Under the pieces are notes generated by a model. It did not search any database and was not told where the DNA came from. It saw only the letters and a list, made by a program, of their open reading frames with translations. A stretch of DNA of 54,569 bases, from assembly GCA_021732845.1 (NCBI GenBank), contig JAKFUF010000089.1, positions 1-54,569 on the forward strand, read 5' to 3'. Made by a program: the position numbers and the translations under genes. Shown here in pieces: positions 9,048 to 17,000 of the stretch. Source of the DNA: Planctomycetaceae bacterium. GTDB lineage: Bacteria; Planctomycetota; Planctomycetia; Planctomycetales; Planctomycetaceae. Every line of letters begins with the position of its first letter. Position 1 is the stretch's first letter.

Positions 9048-10316
9048 TCACGCGGCTGCCCGCCAAGGTTGCTCGTGATCAGCCAAAGTTGAAGCAGCAC
9101 TCTCTTGCAAAGCTTGTGGCGGTTCGGCATATCGCAACAGCCAGACCGCGAAGCACAGGCTGCCACAAGGCAGCGCCGCCAGCGCGGCGGGCGTCACGGG
9201 AAGCAGCAGCCGTTCAAAGACTCCAAAAGAAAACAGCGTGGTGAGCACGAACCCGGCCCCCATCCACAGCCTTCCCCAGGTGCTGGCCGACTGGTGGCTC
9301 AGAATCAACCCCCAGGCTGTCAGCGGGGCGATCAGACAGATGGTGTTGCGTTCGACTCCGGGACCGAACACCAGTTGCCACACCGTCCAGATTCCCAAGA
9401 TCGTCGACAGGGCACTGCCGGTGGTGATCCGACCGGAAATCTGACGCCAGCGAGCCCACAGCGTGACAGCCAGTGCACCACCCGCCGCAGCGAGTTGCAG
9501 GGCTTGATATCCGCGGGGATTGACTGGCGGAAGCAGCAGCTCCCAGATCGTCCAGGCATCACGATAGATGTGCCGTTCCTGCATCGGTCCCACCAAGGCG
9601 GCAACGAATTCATGGTAGTGGCCCACCACGATCCCCAACGGGCGGGTGGCAAAGGGGATCAGCGCCAGGGCGATCATCGAGATCGTGAACCGCCAGCCAA
9701 GCTGACGCGGCCAGGCGGCGACGAACAGCATCCCCGCGGCGAGCGGCCAGACCTTGATATACACCGGCGCGGCCAGCAACGTGGCCGCGAGCCACCATTG
9801 CCGACGGGCGATGGACGCCGCACCAACGGCAATGCAGGAGAAAATCAGCAGGTTGCTTTGCGCGGACCACAGGCCGCGCAGCGAGGCGAGAGCCACCAGC
9901 GCGTGGAAGGCGACGAGGGCCAGCGGGGTCCAGTTGGCCGGCAACAAATCCTGCACCGAACGCCGCAACGACCACACCAGAACGGCAACGTTCAACAGGC
10001 TCCACAGCATTCCGCCCCAGTGCGTGGGAAGGCTGGCGAATGGCAGGAAGAGCACGGAGAACGTTGGACTATAGCGGTATTCGTGGCCGCAAATCGCCGT
10101 GTCGTACATGTCGCGGTCGGCCTGCCAGCAGCGGGCTCCGGCCTCGAAGCACGGGTAGGTGGTGTGATCGGCAGGGGCGAACCAAGCCTTGCAGCACAGA
10201 GCCACGGCGATGACGCACCACAATCCGACGATCCCCCGCCGCGCCCGGCGCATCGCTCCAGCCGGCTCAAACGCCGCCATGCTGCCCGCAATTACTGACA
10301 TTCCAGTCCCGTGCAT
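9048..10316 (-). CDS. GT87/DUF2029-like polyprenol-dependent membrane glycosyltransferase
   Basis: The 422-residue protein is almost entirely hydrophobic with about nine to ten membrane helices. The first luminal loop holds EYRYSPTFSVLFLPFASLP, the DUF2029/GT87 pattern in which a substrate enters before a YxP/HxP motif, and QSNLLIF follows in the next loop. GT87 enzymes have a GT-C fold and transfer sugars from polyprenyl phosphate to envelope glycans. Several in-frame ATGs lie close together (10316, 10301, 10280) and none has a strong ribosome site, so the true start may be up to 36 bases shorter. A second member of the same broad family is at 18039. Confidence 0.75.
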   Translation of the reverse strand: MHGTGMSVIAGSMAAFEPAGAMRRARRGIVGLWCVIAVALCCKAWFAPADHTTYPCFEAGARCWQADRDMYDTAICGHEYRYSPTFSVLFLPFASLPTHWGGMLWSLLNVAVLVWSLRRSVQDLLPANWTPLALVAFHALVALASLRGLWSAQSNLLIFSCIAVGAASIARRQWWLAATLLAAPVYIKVWPLAAGMLFVAAWPRQLGWRFTISMIALALIPFATRPLGIVVGHYHEFVAALVGPMQERHIYRDAWTIWELLLPPVNPRGYQALQLAAAGGALAVTLWARWRQISGRITTGSALSTILGIWTVWQLVFGPGVERNTICLIAPLTAWGLILSHQSASTWGRLWMGAGFVLTTLFSFGVFERLLLPVTPAALAALPCGSLCFAVWLLRYAEPPQALQESAASTLADHEQPWRAAA

Positions 10317-10430
10317 CCATGCTGTCGGAAAATCTTTCGGGAGCGGATGCTATTTGTGGGATTTCGGGAACACAACCCCAAGTTTTGGCAGCAGCAGGTG
10401 CGGCGAAACGTAAATCGCCATGCAGGAGTG

Positions 10431-10460
10431 ATTTCAAATCGGACACGTCAGATTTGAGAT
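10431..10460. repeat. Near-perfect palindrome in the divergent GT87/fabI intergenic region
   Basis: ATTTCAAATC (10431-10440) pairs with GATTTGAGAT (10451-10460) with one G.T wobble around a ten-base loop. It lies in the 279-base gap between two divergent genes, 135 bases before the fabI start, so it could be an operator or only another interspersed palindrome. No T-run follows on either strand, which argues against a terminator. Confidence 0.4.
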
Positions 10461-10595
10461 TCGATGAGTCGCCATTTCGGCGATTCGAGCGGTATCGTGG
10501 CCAGCCGCCGCCGGTTGAAGCCTGTCTGGCCACAAGCTATGTTGAGCCAACGGTCATCGTTCGCCGGCCGTTGTGGATTTCTCAGGAGTGGAAGC

Positions 10596-11411
10596 ATGGG
10601 TTTGTTCACCGGTAAAAAGGGTCTCGTCTTCGGCATCGCCAACGATCGCTCCATCGCCTGGGGGATCACGCAGAAGCTGCACGAAGAGGGGGCGGAAATG
10701 GGGTTCACCCACCTGCCCGACAAGGACCCAGCCCATCCCAAAATGGAGAACCGGCTGCGGAAGCTCGTCAGCGGTTACAACCCCAAGGTGATTCTCCCCT
10801 GCGATGTCGGCAACAAGGATCACCTCGACGCCGTCTTCAACGCGGCGAAGGAAGCCTACGGCCAGATCGACTTCATGGTGCATTCGATCGCCTACGCGAA
10901 CACCGAAGACCTGAAGAAGGAAACGATCGAGTGCAGCCGCGAGGGTTTTTTGCAGGCAATGGACATCAGCGTCTACAGCCTGCTGGAACTGACCCGCCGC
11001 GCGAAAGAGATCCTTGCTCCCGGCGGCAGCATTGTCACGCTGACCTACCTCGGCGGCGAAGCGGTCATCCCTGGCTACAACGTCATGGGTGTCTGCAAGG
11101 CTGCCCTGGAATCCCTGCTGACCTACCTCGCCTTCGAACTCGGCAAGCACGAGATTCGCATCAATGGCATCAGCGCCGGACCGATCAAGACGCTCAGCGC
11201 TTCGGCCGTGGGCGACTTCGACGACATGCTGAAGCTGTACGCCGCGATGGCCCCGATGAAGCGCAACGTGACTCAGGAAGAAGTCGGCAAGTCCGCCATT
11301 TACCTGCTGAGCGACCTGGCGTCCGGGGTCACCGGCGAAGTTCTACATGTCGATTCCGGCTACCACATCATGGGGGCTCCGTCGGCCAAGAACATGCCCA
11401 CCGCAGGGTAG
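10596..11411 (+). CDS. fabI: Enoyl-[acyl-carrier-protein] reductase (NADH), FabI
   Basis: FabI reduces trans-2-enoyl-ACP in the last step of each fatty acid elongation cycle. The start at 10596 is set by AGGAG eight bases upstream; longer in-frame starts from 10464 read repeat-like sequence. The 271-residue product begins [19 protein letters not shown] (nucleotide-binding GxxxxxSxA region), and carries [10 protein letters not shown] and [12 protein letters not shown], the catalytic tyrosine pair with Y-x6-K typical of FabI rather than FabK or FabL. The C-terminus [16 protein letters not shown] is also diagnostic. It stands alone rather than in a fab operon. A GGATGGCCT..AGGCCGTCC hairpin starts at its stop codon. 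Confidence 0.95.
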   Translation: MGLFTGKKGLVFGIANDRSIAWGITQKLHEEGAEMGFTHLPDKDPAHPKMENRLRKLVSGYNPKVILPCDVGNKDHLDAVFNAAKEAYGQIDFMVHSIAYANTEDLKKETIECSREGFLQAMDISVYSLLELTRRAKEILAPGGSIVTLTYLGGEAVIPGYNVMGVCKAALESLLTYLAFELGKHEIRINGISAGPIKTLSASAVGDFDDMLKLYAAMAPMKRNVTQEEVGKSAIYLLSDLASGVTGEVLHVDSGYHIMGAPSAKNMPTAG

Positions 11412-11430
11412 GATGGCCTTCAGGCCGTCC
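11411..11430. repeat. GGATGGCCT/AGGCCGTCC interspersed hairpin
   Basis: GGATGGCCT (11411-11419) and AGGCCGTCC (11422-11430) pair with one G.T wobble. Related hairpins with the same GGCC-rich stem occur at 19441-19460, 22505-22526, 22628-22650 and, degenerate, 32861-32880, mostly right after stop codons. No T-run follows, so transcription termination is not evident. Confidence 0.5.
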
Positions 11431-11520
11431 GAGTGTGTTCGGCATGACTCGTTCACCACGCACCCGGAAGGCCAGTCTAGAACGCGCCAGGATCACAACC
11501 TCCCAGCGGACGCCGTCACG

Positions 11521-13368
11521 ATGTCCCGGACCCGGTGGATTCCGCTTGCCGTCATTGCACTGCTTGCCGCCGGGGCCGTGGCTGCCTACGGCCTGCGACG
11601 GCAAAACTTGCCCGCAGGCCTGGAAGAGGCACCATCGCGTGTTGCCGTTGAAATCCCCAAGCCACCGCCCCTGACCATGGACTACATGGGCAGTTCCAGT
11701 TGCGCCACGTGCCATCCGAAAGTCGCCGAGGCGTATCGGACGCACTCGATGTCGCGCTCGATGGCGACCGTCGAAGCCGCCTCGCCGCTGGAAGACTACG
11801 GCGCGGCCGCCACTTTCTCGCCCGATGGGCAGCATCAATACCGGGTGGAGAAAACAGACGCCGGAATTCTGCACCGCGAGCGGTTCGCCGATGCCGAGGG
11901 AGAAACGCTGTATGACCAGGCGGTCCGCGTCGACTACGCCATGGGCTCCGGCGTGCATGGCCGGTCGTACCTGATCGACCGGGGCGGGACAATGACCATG
12001 TCTCCCATCACCTGGTACAGCGAAGCGAAACGCTGGAACCTGTCGCCGGGTTACAGTCTGCCGGTGCATCCGCGGTTCGACCGGCAGATCAAGGACGGCT
12101 GTCTCGACTGCCATGTCGGGCGGGTCAACGCCGTCCGGGGCCACGACCAGCATGTCGCCAACCCGCCGTTCCTGGAACTCTCCATTGGCTGCGAGCGTTG
12201 TCATGGTCCGGGCGGCGAACATGTGCAGTTCCACCAAACAGCACCGCCGGGTGGAGTCGCTGGCAAGGCTGATCCGATCGTGAACCCGGCGAAGCTCGAA
12301 CCCGCGCGGCGCGAGGATGTTTGTGCCCAGTGCCACCTGCAGGGGCACGGACGGATTCCCCACTACGGATCGGAGGTCGGTGATTATCGTCCCGGGCAGC
12401 GGCTGGAAGAGACCTGCGTCATTTTTGTGGAGGGGACGCGGACCAGTGCGGAGGGCACCCGCGCCGTCAGCCAGGTCGAACAGATGCGTGCCAGCACCTG
12501 TTTCCAGCAGAGCCAGGGCAAGTTTGGCTGCATCAGTTGTCATGACCCGCATTCGCTACCGGCAGAGGAGGAGAAGGTCGCGTTTTACCGGTCAAAATGT
12601 CTGGAATGCCACTCAGAACGTGGCTGCAAGTTGCCCGAATCCAAGCGGCAGAGTCCGCCGGCCAATGATTCCTGCATGCATTGCCACATGCCGAAGCTGG
12701 GCACCAGTGATGTGCCGCACACGGCGCAGACCGATCACCGGGTGCTGCGCGAACCGAGCCTCAGTCGCGAGCCGGCGCGAAGCGGGCTGCCCGAGATCTT
12801 TGACCAAGCCGAAGACCGGCTGCCGGCGTTGACCGTGCAGCGGGCGCGGGGCATCTGGCTGGCGGAACAGGGCGAGGCTCAAAGCAATCCGCGGTTTGCC
12901 GCCGAAGCCACACGGCTCCTTTCGGTGGTGGTGGAGCATCTGCCCCGCGACGCCGATTCGCTGGAGGCCCTGGGAACCGCGGCCGCCATGGAGGGCCGCT
13001 TCGAGGATTCGCTGGCCTGGTGGAAGCGGGCGCTGGAGGTGGAGCCCAATCGAGAGTCCGTCCTGCGGCCAACCGCCATGATTCTGATGAACTCCGCCCG
13101 CACCGCCGAGGCACTGCCTTACCTGGAACGGTTCTTGAAGGAGCAGCCAGCCAACGCCTCCATGTGGGGCCGCTACTCGCAGCTTTTGGGACAGAGCCAG
13201 CGGTGGCCGGAGGCCATTGCCGCAGGCAAGAAAGCCGAAGCCTTGGACCCCTCGCAGGCCCGCATTTACCAGTGGCTGAGCCACGCCTGCGGTCAGGCGG
13301 GCGATGCGGCCCAAAGCCGCCACTACCAGGCACTGTATGAACGCATGCGTGCCGCGGGCCGCCGCTGA
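11521..13368 (+). CDS. Seven-CXXCH multihaem cytochrome with C-terminal TPR repeats
   Basis: From the ATG at 11521 the protein has 615 residues: an N-terminal membrane anchor or signal (WIPLAVIALLAAGAVAAYGL), then seven CXXCH haem c motifs: CATCH near residue 60, CLDCH 194, CERCH 224, CAQCH 268, CISCH 337, CLECH 360 and CMHCH 385. Residues about 435-610 are helical repeats with TPR spacing (SLEALGTAAAMEGRFEDSL, AWWKRALEVEPN). Cytochrome c554/cytochrome c3-like proteins with TPRs are common in planctomycetes and are predicted periplasmic electron carriers or oxidoreductases; the actual substrate is unknown. It lies about 110 bases after fabI and 100 bases before a PQQ-like propeller protein, which could be its functional partner. 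Longer in-frame starts overlap fabI and are not preferred. Confidence 0.88.
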   Translation: MSRTRWIPLAVIALLAAGAVAAYGLRRQNLPAGLEEAPSRVAVEIPKPPPLTMDYMGSSSCATCHPKVAEAYRTHSMSRSMATVEAASPLEDYGAAATFSPDGQHQYRVEKTDAGILHRERFADAEGETLYDQAVRVDYAMGSGVHGRSYLIDRGGTMTMSPITWYSEAKRWNLSPGYSLPVHPRFDRQIKDGCLDCHVGRVNAVRGHDQHVANPPFLELSIGCERCHGPGGEHVQFHQTAPPGGVAGKADPIVNPAKLEPARREDVCAQCHLQGHGRIPHYGSEVGDYRPGQRLEETCVIFVEGTRTSAEGTRAVSQVEQMRASTCFQQSQGKFGCISCHDPHSLPAEEEKVAFYRSKCLECHSERGCKLPESKRQSPPANDSCMHCHMPKLGTSDVPHTAQTDHRVLREPSLSREPARSGLPEIFDQAEDRLPALTVQRARGIWLAEQGEAQSNPRFAAEATRLLSVVVEHLPRDADSLEALGTAAAMEGRFEDSLAWWKRALEVEPNRESVLRPTAMILMNSARTAEALPYLERFLKEQPANASMWGRYSQLLGQSQRWPEAIAAGKKAEALDPSQARIYQWLSHACGQAGDAAQSRHYQALYERMRAAGRR

Positions 13369-13471
13369 GCGGAGGTTCAACCGCGCCGTTGTGAGCCACC
13401 GTGACGTGGCTATACTCAGAGAATCAGATATTGAGTTTGACTGATCTGTCCGTTGGCTGTGGAATTTCAAC

Positions 13472-14725
13472 ATGCGTTTCTCAGGATGGGTTGCCGTTGG
13501 GATCCTGTTCGCCGTGCTGGCGGCCCCGTTGCCGATCCTGGCGGGCGACAACTGGCCCAATCTGCACGGGCCGACGAACAACGGCCACTCCGATGCGACC
13601 GGCCTGCCGCTCACCTGGAGCGAGACGGAGAACATCGTCTGGAAGACGCCGATTCATGATCTTGGCTGGTCATCGCCCGTGATCTGGGGTTCACAGATCT
13701 GGCTCACGACCGCCACGAAAGACGGCAAAAAAAGCTATGCCGTGTGCATCGACAAGGAGACCGGCAAGGTCCTCCACGACCGGCTGCTGTTCGAAACCGA
13801 GAAGCCGGAAGACACGCTGCGCTACAACAGCTACGCCTCGCCAACCCCGGCCATCAAGGCAGGCCGGGTGTTTGTCAGTTTTGGCAGCTACGGCAGCGCG
13901 TGCCTCGACACGGCGACCGGCAACACCATCTGGAGTCGCCGCGACCTGCCCTGCAACCACTGGCGGGGTCCGGCCTCTTCGCCGATTCTGTTCGAAAACC
14001 TGATGATCGTGCACTACGACGGCTTCGATCATCAGTACGTCATCGCCTTGGATCAGGCGACCGGCGAAACGGTGTGGAAGACGCCGCGCGAAGTCGAGTA
14101 CGGAACCACGGATGGCGACGTGATGAAGGCGTTCAGCACGCCCGTCGTGTTTGAGATCGACGGCGTCCAGCAGTTGGTCAGCCCCACCTCCAAGGCCACG
14201 CTGGCTTACGATCCACGAACCGGCAAGGAGCTGTGGCGGGTGCGCTACAAGGAGTTTTCCGTCGCCGCCCGGCCGATTTTCCGCGACGGCGTGCTGTACC
14301 TGAACACCGGCTTTGGCCGGGCCAACCTGCTGGCCGTCAAACCCGGCAGGGGTGACCTGACAGACACCAACATTATTTGGAAACAGGAAAAAGGCGTCCC
14401 TTCCGAACCGACGGAACTCCTGATTGGCGACCTGCTGTTCATGTGCCACGACAAGGGCACGGCTCAATGCCTGGACGCCAAAACCGGCAAGGAAGTCTGG
14501 CAGACGCGGCTGGGCGGCGACTATTCAGCCACGCCCCTGTACGCCGACGGCAAGATCTACTTCTTCAGCCAGCAGGGCATCTGCACGGTGATCGCCCCCG
14601 AGCGCGAATTCAAAAAGCTGGCCGCCAACAAGTTCGAAGAAGGCTTTCGGGCCTCGCCCGCGGTGTCCGGCAAGGCGTTGTATTTGAGAACGCTGACGCA
14701 TTTGTACCGGGTGGAGGCGAAGTGA
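13472..14725 (+). CDS. Exported PQQ-like beta-propeller protein
   Basis: The 417-residue protein begins with a signal peptide (MRFSGWVAVGILFAVLAAPL) followed by the planctomycete-typical DNWPNLHGPTNNGHSDATGLP, then repeated blades with the pattern D.ATG..VWK (for example ALDQATGETVWKTP, YDPRTGKELWRV, LDAKTGKEVWQT). These are outer-strand motifs of eight-bladed PQQ/BamB-like propellers. No calcium/PQQ ligand set or cysteine pair is evident, so it is more likely a scaffold or non-PQQ enzyme than a true dehydrogenase. Its position after a multihaem cytochrome is consistent with a periplasmic role. Confidence 0.88.
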   Translation: MRFSGWVAVGILFAVLAAPLPILAGDNWPNLHGPTNNGHSDATGLPLTWSETENIVWKTPIHDLGWSSPVIWGSQIWLTTATKDGKKSYAVCIDKETGKVLHDRLLFETEKPEDTLRYNSYASPTPAIKAGRVFVSFGSYGSACLDTATGNTIWSRRDLPCNHWRGPASSPILFENLMIVHYDGFDHQYVIALDQATGETVWKTPREVEYGTTDGDVMKAFSTPVVFEIDGVQQLVSPTSKATLAYDPRTGKELWRVRYKEFSVAARPIFRDGVLYLNTGFGRANLLAVKPGRGDLTDTNIIWKQEKGVPSEPTELLIGDLLFMCHDKGTAQCLDAKTGKEVWQTRLGGDYSATPLYADGKIYFFSQQGICTVIAPEREFKKLAANKFEEGFRASPAVSGKALYLRTLTHLYRVEAK

Positions 14726-14752
14726 TTCGTTGAGACCCCCTCACTTCACTGG

Positions 14753-15163
14753 TTGCGATCTCACGCTTTGCTCAATCCTCGAGTCGTTCAATTCAGGCCA
14801 CACCGAATTGCCAGGGTCGATGATGTGCTTGGCGAACTCATCAGAATAATCGCAGGGGCCAACCCCAACTTCCGATTTCAATGCCCAAGTGCAGACATTG
14901 ACGCTTTACTTGCCGGTGTCCTGCCTGACGAAATCCGTGTATTCGTTGACGATCCCAATCCGAAGTCGGGGCCGCAGCCGGACAAGCACTTCGTGACGGA
15001 GTATCGGACTGACATCTTCCGCGACGTCATCGTGTCAGATGTCTCGCATGCCGCACCTTGGCCGGACGACGATGGAATCCGATTCTCCGACTACTCACTG
15101 TTGGTTTTGAACGAAAATGGACTTTCTGCCATTCCCAAGAAATCAGTCCGTTCGGGCGAATAA
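14753..15163 (+). CDS. Unknown protein encoded by an integron-like cassette
   Basis: The reading frame has no ATG near its beginning; TTG at 14753 gives 136 residues and further TTG/GTG starts follow at 14768 and 14824. The product shows no signal peptide or membrane segment and I recognise no family; it is fairly acidic in the middle (LPDEIRVFVDDPNPKSGP). Its TAA stop (15161-15163) falls inside the TAACAAACCG arm of an attC-like palindrome, and its start lies 20-odd bases after a GTTGAGAC motif, the arrangement of an integron gene cassette. The coding call rests on length and on this arrangement. Confidence 0.5.
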   Translation: MRSHALLNPRVVQFRPHRIARVDDVLGELIRIIAGANPNFRFQCPSADIDALLAGVLPDEIRVFVDDPNPKSGPQPDKHFVTEYRTDIFRDVIVSDVSHAAPWPDDDGIRFSDYSLLVLNENGLSAIPKKSVRSGE

Positions 15164-15248
15164 CAAACCGTTGCACCGGAGCCACAGGCTGCGCGTGCTC
15201 TGAAATCAACGTCGTTCGCCGCGGCCCGGTGAACGCGGTCGTTAGGAC
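15158..15248 (+). other. attC-like integron recombination site
   Basis: The left arm TAACAAACCGTTGCACCGG (from 15161) is imperfectly complementary to the right arm CCCGGTGAACGCGGTCGTTA (ending 15244): TAAC pairs with GTTA, CCG with CGG, and CACCGG with CCGGTG, with an unpaired A after CACCGG on the left arm as expected for an extrahelical base. The right end GTTAGGA is one base off the GTTRRRY cleavage consensus. The total of about 88 bases fits known attC lengths (roughly 55-140). I recall similar ACCGGAG..CCGGTGA palindromes in planctomycete genomes. No integrase gene is in the window. Confidence 0.6.
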
Positions 15249-15326
15249 TGTAGACGAGCCAAGATGTACATGCCGCAAGACGCAGGCCGGCAGGTTTCCC
15301 GATAGCATCTTGTTCGCGAAATTCGC

Positions 15327-15806
15327 TTACGTCACAGGCGGCGCGGGTGGGAGGCGGGCTCTTCCCCGTTCGAGGAGCCGCCGGAACTCATCGATATCGG
15401 GCTTCTGGACAGGCGCGCGCCCGGCGACAGGCGGCGCGGCCGCGGCCTGAAACGCGAGCGCCATCTCCCGAATCTGCCGGAACAGTTCGTCGGTTTCTTC
15501 GTCGTCACGATCGTCGCCTGGGATAGGCGGCGCGGCCTGCTCCGCGCCGCCAGCGTTGCCGTTCGGGTGGCGTAATATCGGCTCTTTCTCCGCAAAAGAA
15601 CGCGAACGTCTGGCGACGATTCCGTCAGGATGTTCCTGCGTGGCGCGTGACAAAGTAGACGAGTCACTCCGTGACTCGAACCCCGCCCCGTTCACGCCGG
15701 TAGACGCACTCCGACGCGCCTCCGCCGTCTTTGATGGTCCGTCGGCCTGCGGTTCCGCTTCCAAGACAGGCGGCGCGGCTGGTGGTTGCGACGCTTGTTC
15801 GGTCAT
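15327..15806 (-). CDS. Unknown proline/alanine-rich protein coupled to the HTH gene
   Basis: The ATG at 15806 shares its A with the TGA of the upstream gene (TGATG), so translation is probably coupled. The 159-residue product starts MTEQASQPPAAPPVLEAEP, has low-complexity linkers, and two helical stretches: DDRDDEETDELFRQIREMA and DIDEFRRLLERGRARL. The opening PPAAPPVLEAEPQ resembles PPPAPPVLDAAPQ at the end of the upstream protein, so one may derive from a duplicated segment. Codons 35-50 or so (GFESRSDSSTL) are encoded by a GAGTCAC-palindrome copy at 15661-15677, showing that the repeat invaded or was tolerated in the frame. No family recognised. Confidence 0.5.
   Translation of the reverse strand: MTEQASQPPAAPPVLEAEPQADGPSKTAEARRSASTGVNGAGFESRSDSSTLSRATQEHPDGIVARRSRSFAEKEPILRHPNGNAGGAEQAAPPIPGDDRDDEETDELFRQIREMALAFQAAAAPPVAGRAPVQKPDIDEFRRLLERGRARLPPAPPVT
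15661..15677 (+). repeat. GAGTCAC palindrome, copy within coding sequence
   Basis: GAGTCACTCCGTGACTC, seven-base arms around TCC, preceded by ACAAAGTAGAC and followed by GAACCC as in the other plus-orientation copies. It lies inside the 15327-15806 gene. Confidence 0.85.
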
Positions 15807-16660
15807 CAACCGGAACTCCGCGGCGTCCGGTTCATGGACGAGTTCGAGTCACGGAGTGACTCGGCTACTTTGCAACTCCCGGAGTTCGCGCTGGTCTGCG
15901 GGGCCGCGTCCAAGACAGGCGGCGCGGGCGGCGGCTGAATCCTGCCCGTCAGCATGGCATGGCGCTGCTGGGCATGGCCGGACGCCACCTCATGGTCGTG
16001 AGCGTCTACTTCAGGATCGATCTCTTCCGGCGGATCCTCATCGTCCTCAGTCAGCGACTCGGCGGGTTCCGCTGCGGAATCATCATTCCTTCCGCGAACC
16101 TGGTTGACGCCACAAGGCCCGTTCGGGTCCAGGTGGCTCAGGCAATACTTGATCGCCCATGGCTCGCCGTTCTCGAGGGCCAGAACCAGCCGCAGCGTCG
16201 ACGCGTCGGCCGCGTCGGGTTGAGCCACGAGTGGAGTCCGTGGCTTCCGCCGTGCCGGAGCCCCCGAAGTCTCGGCGGAGTACGACTCACTCGGCCAGGA
16301 GCGTGGCGTGATCGGGACCCCATGCATGCGGCTGAAAACGAAAATGACCGCCCAGCGGGCACTGGCGTCCAGTGCCTTGTCGAGCTGCTCCCAGGCGATG
16401 CGGACCATCACCGCCCGCGCCGCGCCCAGACACGCCTTCAGTTGCGGCGCGCGCTCGATCCGCCGGTAAAGCGTCGGCCGGAGGATCCCCAGAGCGACAG
16501 CCGCATACGTCACGACTCCCATGTTCGAGACGATCGCTGCATAGATCTGCGCATCGGTCACCTTGCAGTCGCTGCGCTGCTTCCGCCCGCGCCCCTCCGC
16601 CACCTGCTGTTCCAGGGAAACGCCCGCATCCGCTCTCTCATTGGAAGTGCAACCGCTCAT
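15806..16660 (-). CDS. HTH protein resembling phage terminase small subunits
   Basis: Of 284 residues, about 30-100 form a Fis/terminase-small-subunit-like helix-turn-helix: TDAQIYAAIVSNMGVVTYAA, then VALGILRPTLYRRIERAPQL and KACLGAARAVMVRIAWEQLD. In terminase small subunits the corresponding region ends with a GEPWAIKF/YLK motif; here ENGEPWAIKYCLSHL occurs near residue 165. The middle is basic and disordered, the later part acidic (LTEDDEDPPEEIDPEVD), and the last 20 residues (KVAESLRDSNSS) come from a GAGTCAC-palindrome copy at 15846-15862. No large terminase, portal or other phage gene is nearby, so this is more likely a domesticated or stand-alone DNA-binding protein. The two-gene unit points away from the repeat nest at 16.8-17.9 kb. 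Confidence 0.55.
   Translation of the reverse strand: MSGCTSNERADAGVSLEQQVAEGRGRKQRSDCKVTDAQIYAAIVSNMGVVTYAAVALGILRPTLYRRIERAPQLKACLGAARAVMVRIAWEQLDKALDASARWAVIFVFSRMHGVPITPRSWPSESYSAETSGAPARRKPRTPLVAQPDAADASTLRLVLALENGEPWAIKYCLSHLDPNGPCGVNQVRGRNDDSAAEPAESLTEDDEDPPEEIDPEVDAHDHEVASGHAQQRHAMLTGRIQPPPAPPVLDAAPQTSANSGSCKVAESLRDSNSSMNRTPRSSG
15846..15862 (-). repeat. GAGTCAC palindrome, inverted copy within coding sequence
   Basis: GAGTCACGGAGTGACTC followed by GGCTACTTTG, the reverse complement of the family consensus CAAAGTAGCCGAGTCAC. It encodes part of the C-terminus of the HTH protein. Confidence 0.85.
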
Positions 16661-16845
16661 TGCAGCCTGCCTCGTTGTTGATCGACCGATGTACTATTGG
16701 TTCGAAGCATCTTACGCCTTTTTCGCGTGTAGTCAATATCAAACCAAAGTTTTTACCACAAAAAATGATTGTTATATGTCGCTGTCGGGAATATCGCCAG
16801 ACATTCGCGTTCCGAGCGGCCATCACCGGTCACCGGAGGGCTTGC

Positions 16846-16986
16846 GCCCAGCCTTTTGAAGGTGTGAAAACAACGGGAAACTCCGGGCTTTCTGAAGAGT
16901 CCGGCCACCTGGATCCAGCGTCGAAAGACGCCAAAGTCCCGAATTCTCGGTGTTTTTCACGACAATGCACCTTCAAAAGGCTGGGC
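16846..16986. mobile_element. MITE-like element with 19-bp perfect inverted ends
   Basis: GCCCAGCCTTTTGAAGGTG at 16846-16864 is exactly repeated in inverse as CACCTTCAAAAGGCTGGGC at 16968-16986. Inside the ends, GTGAAAACAACGGGAAACTC on the left resembles the inverse of GAATTCTCGGTGTTTTTCAC on the right, so the element is a long imperfect hairpin of about 141 bases with no coding capacity. The flanks carry GGGCTTGCGCCCAGCC on both sides, which could be a target duplication or part of the surrounding repeat. It may be a non-autonomous transposable element or the gene for a hairpin RNA. Confidence 0.5.
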
Positions 16987-17000
16987 TTGCGCCCAGCCGT

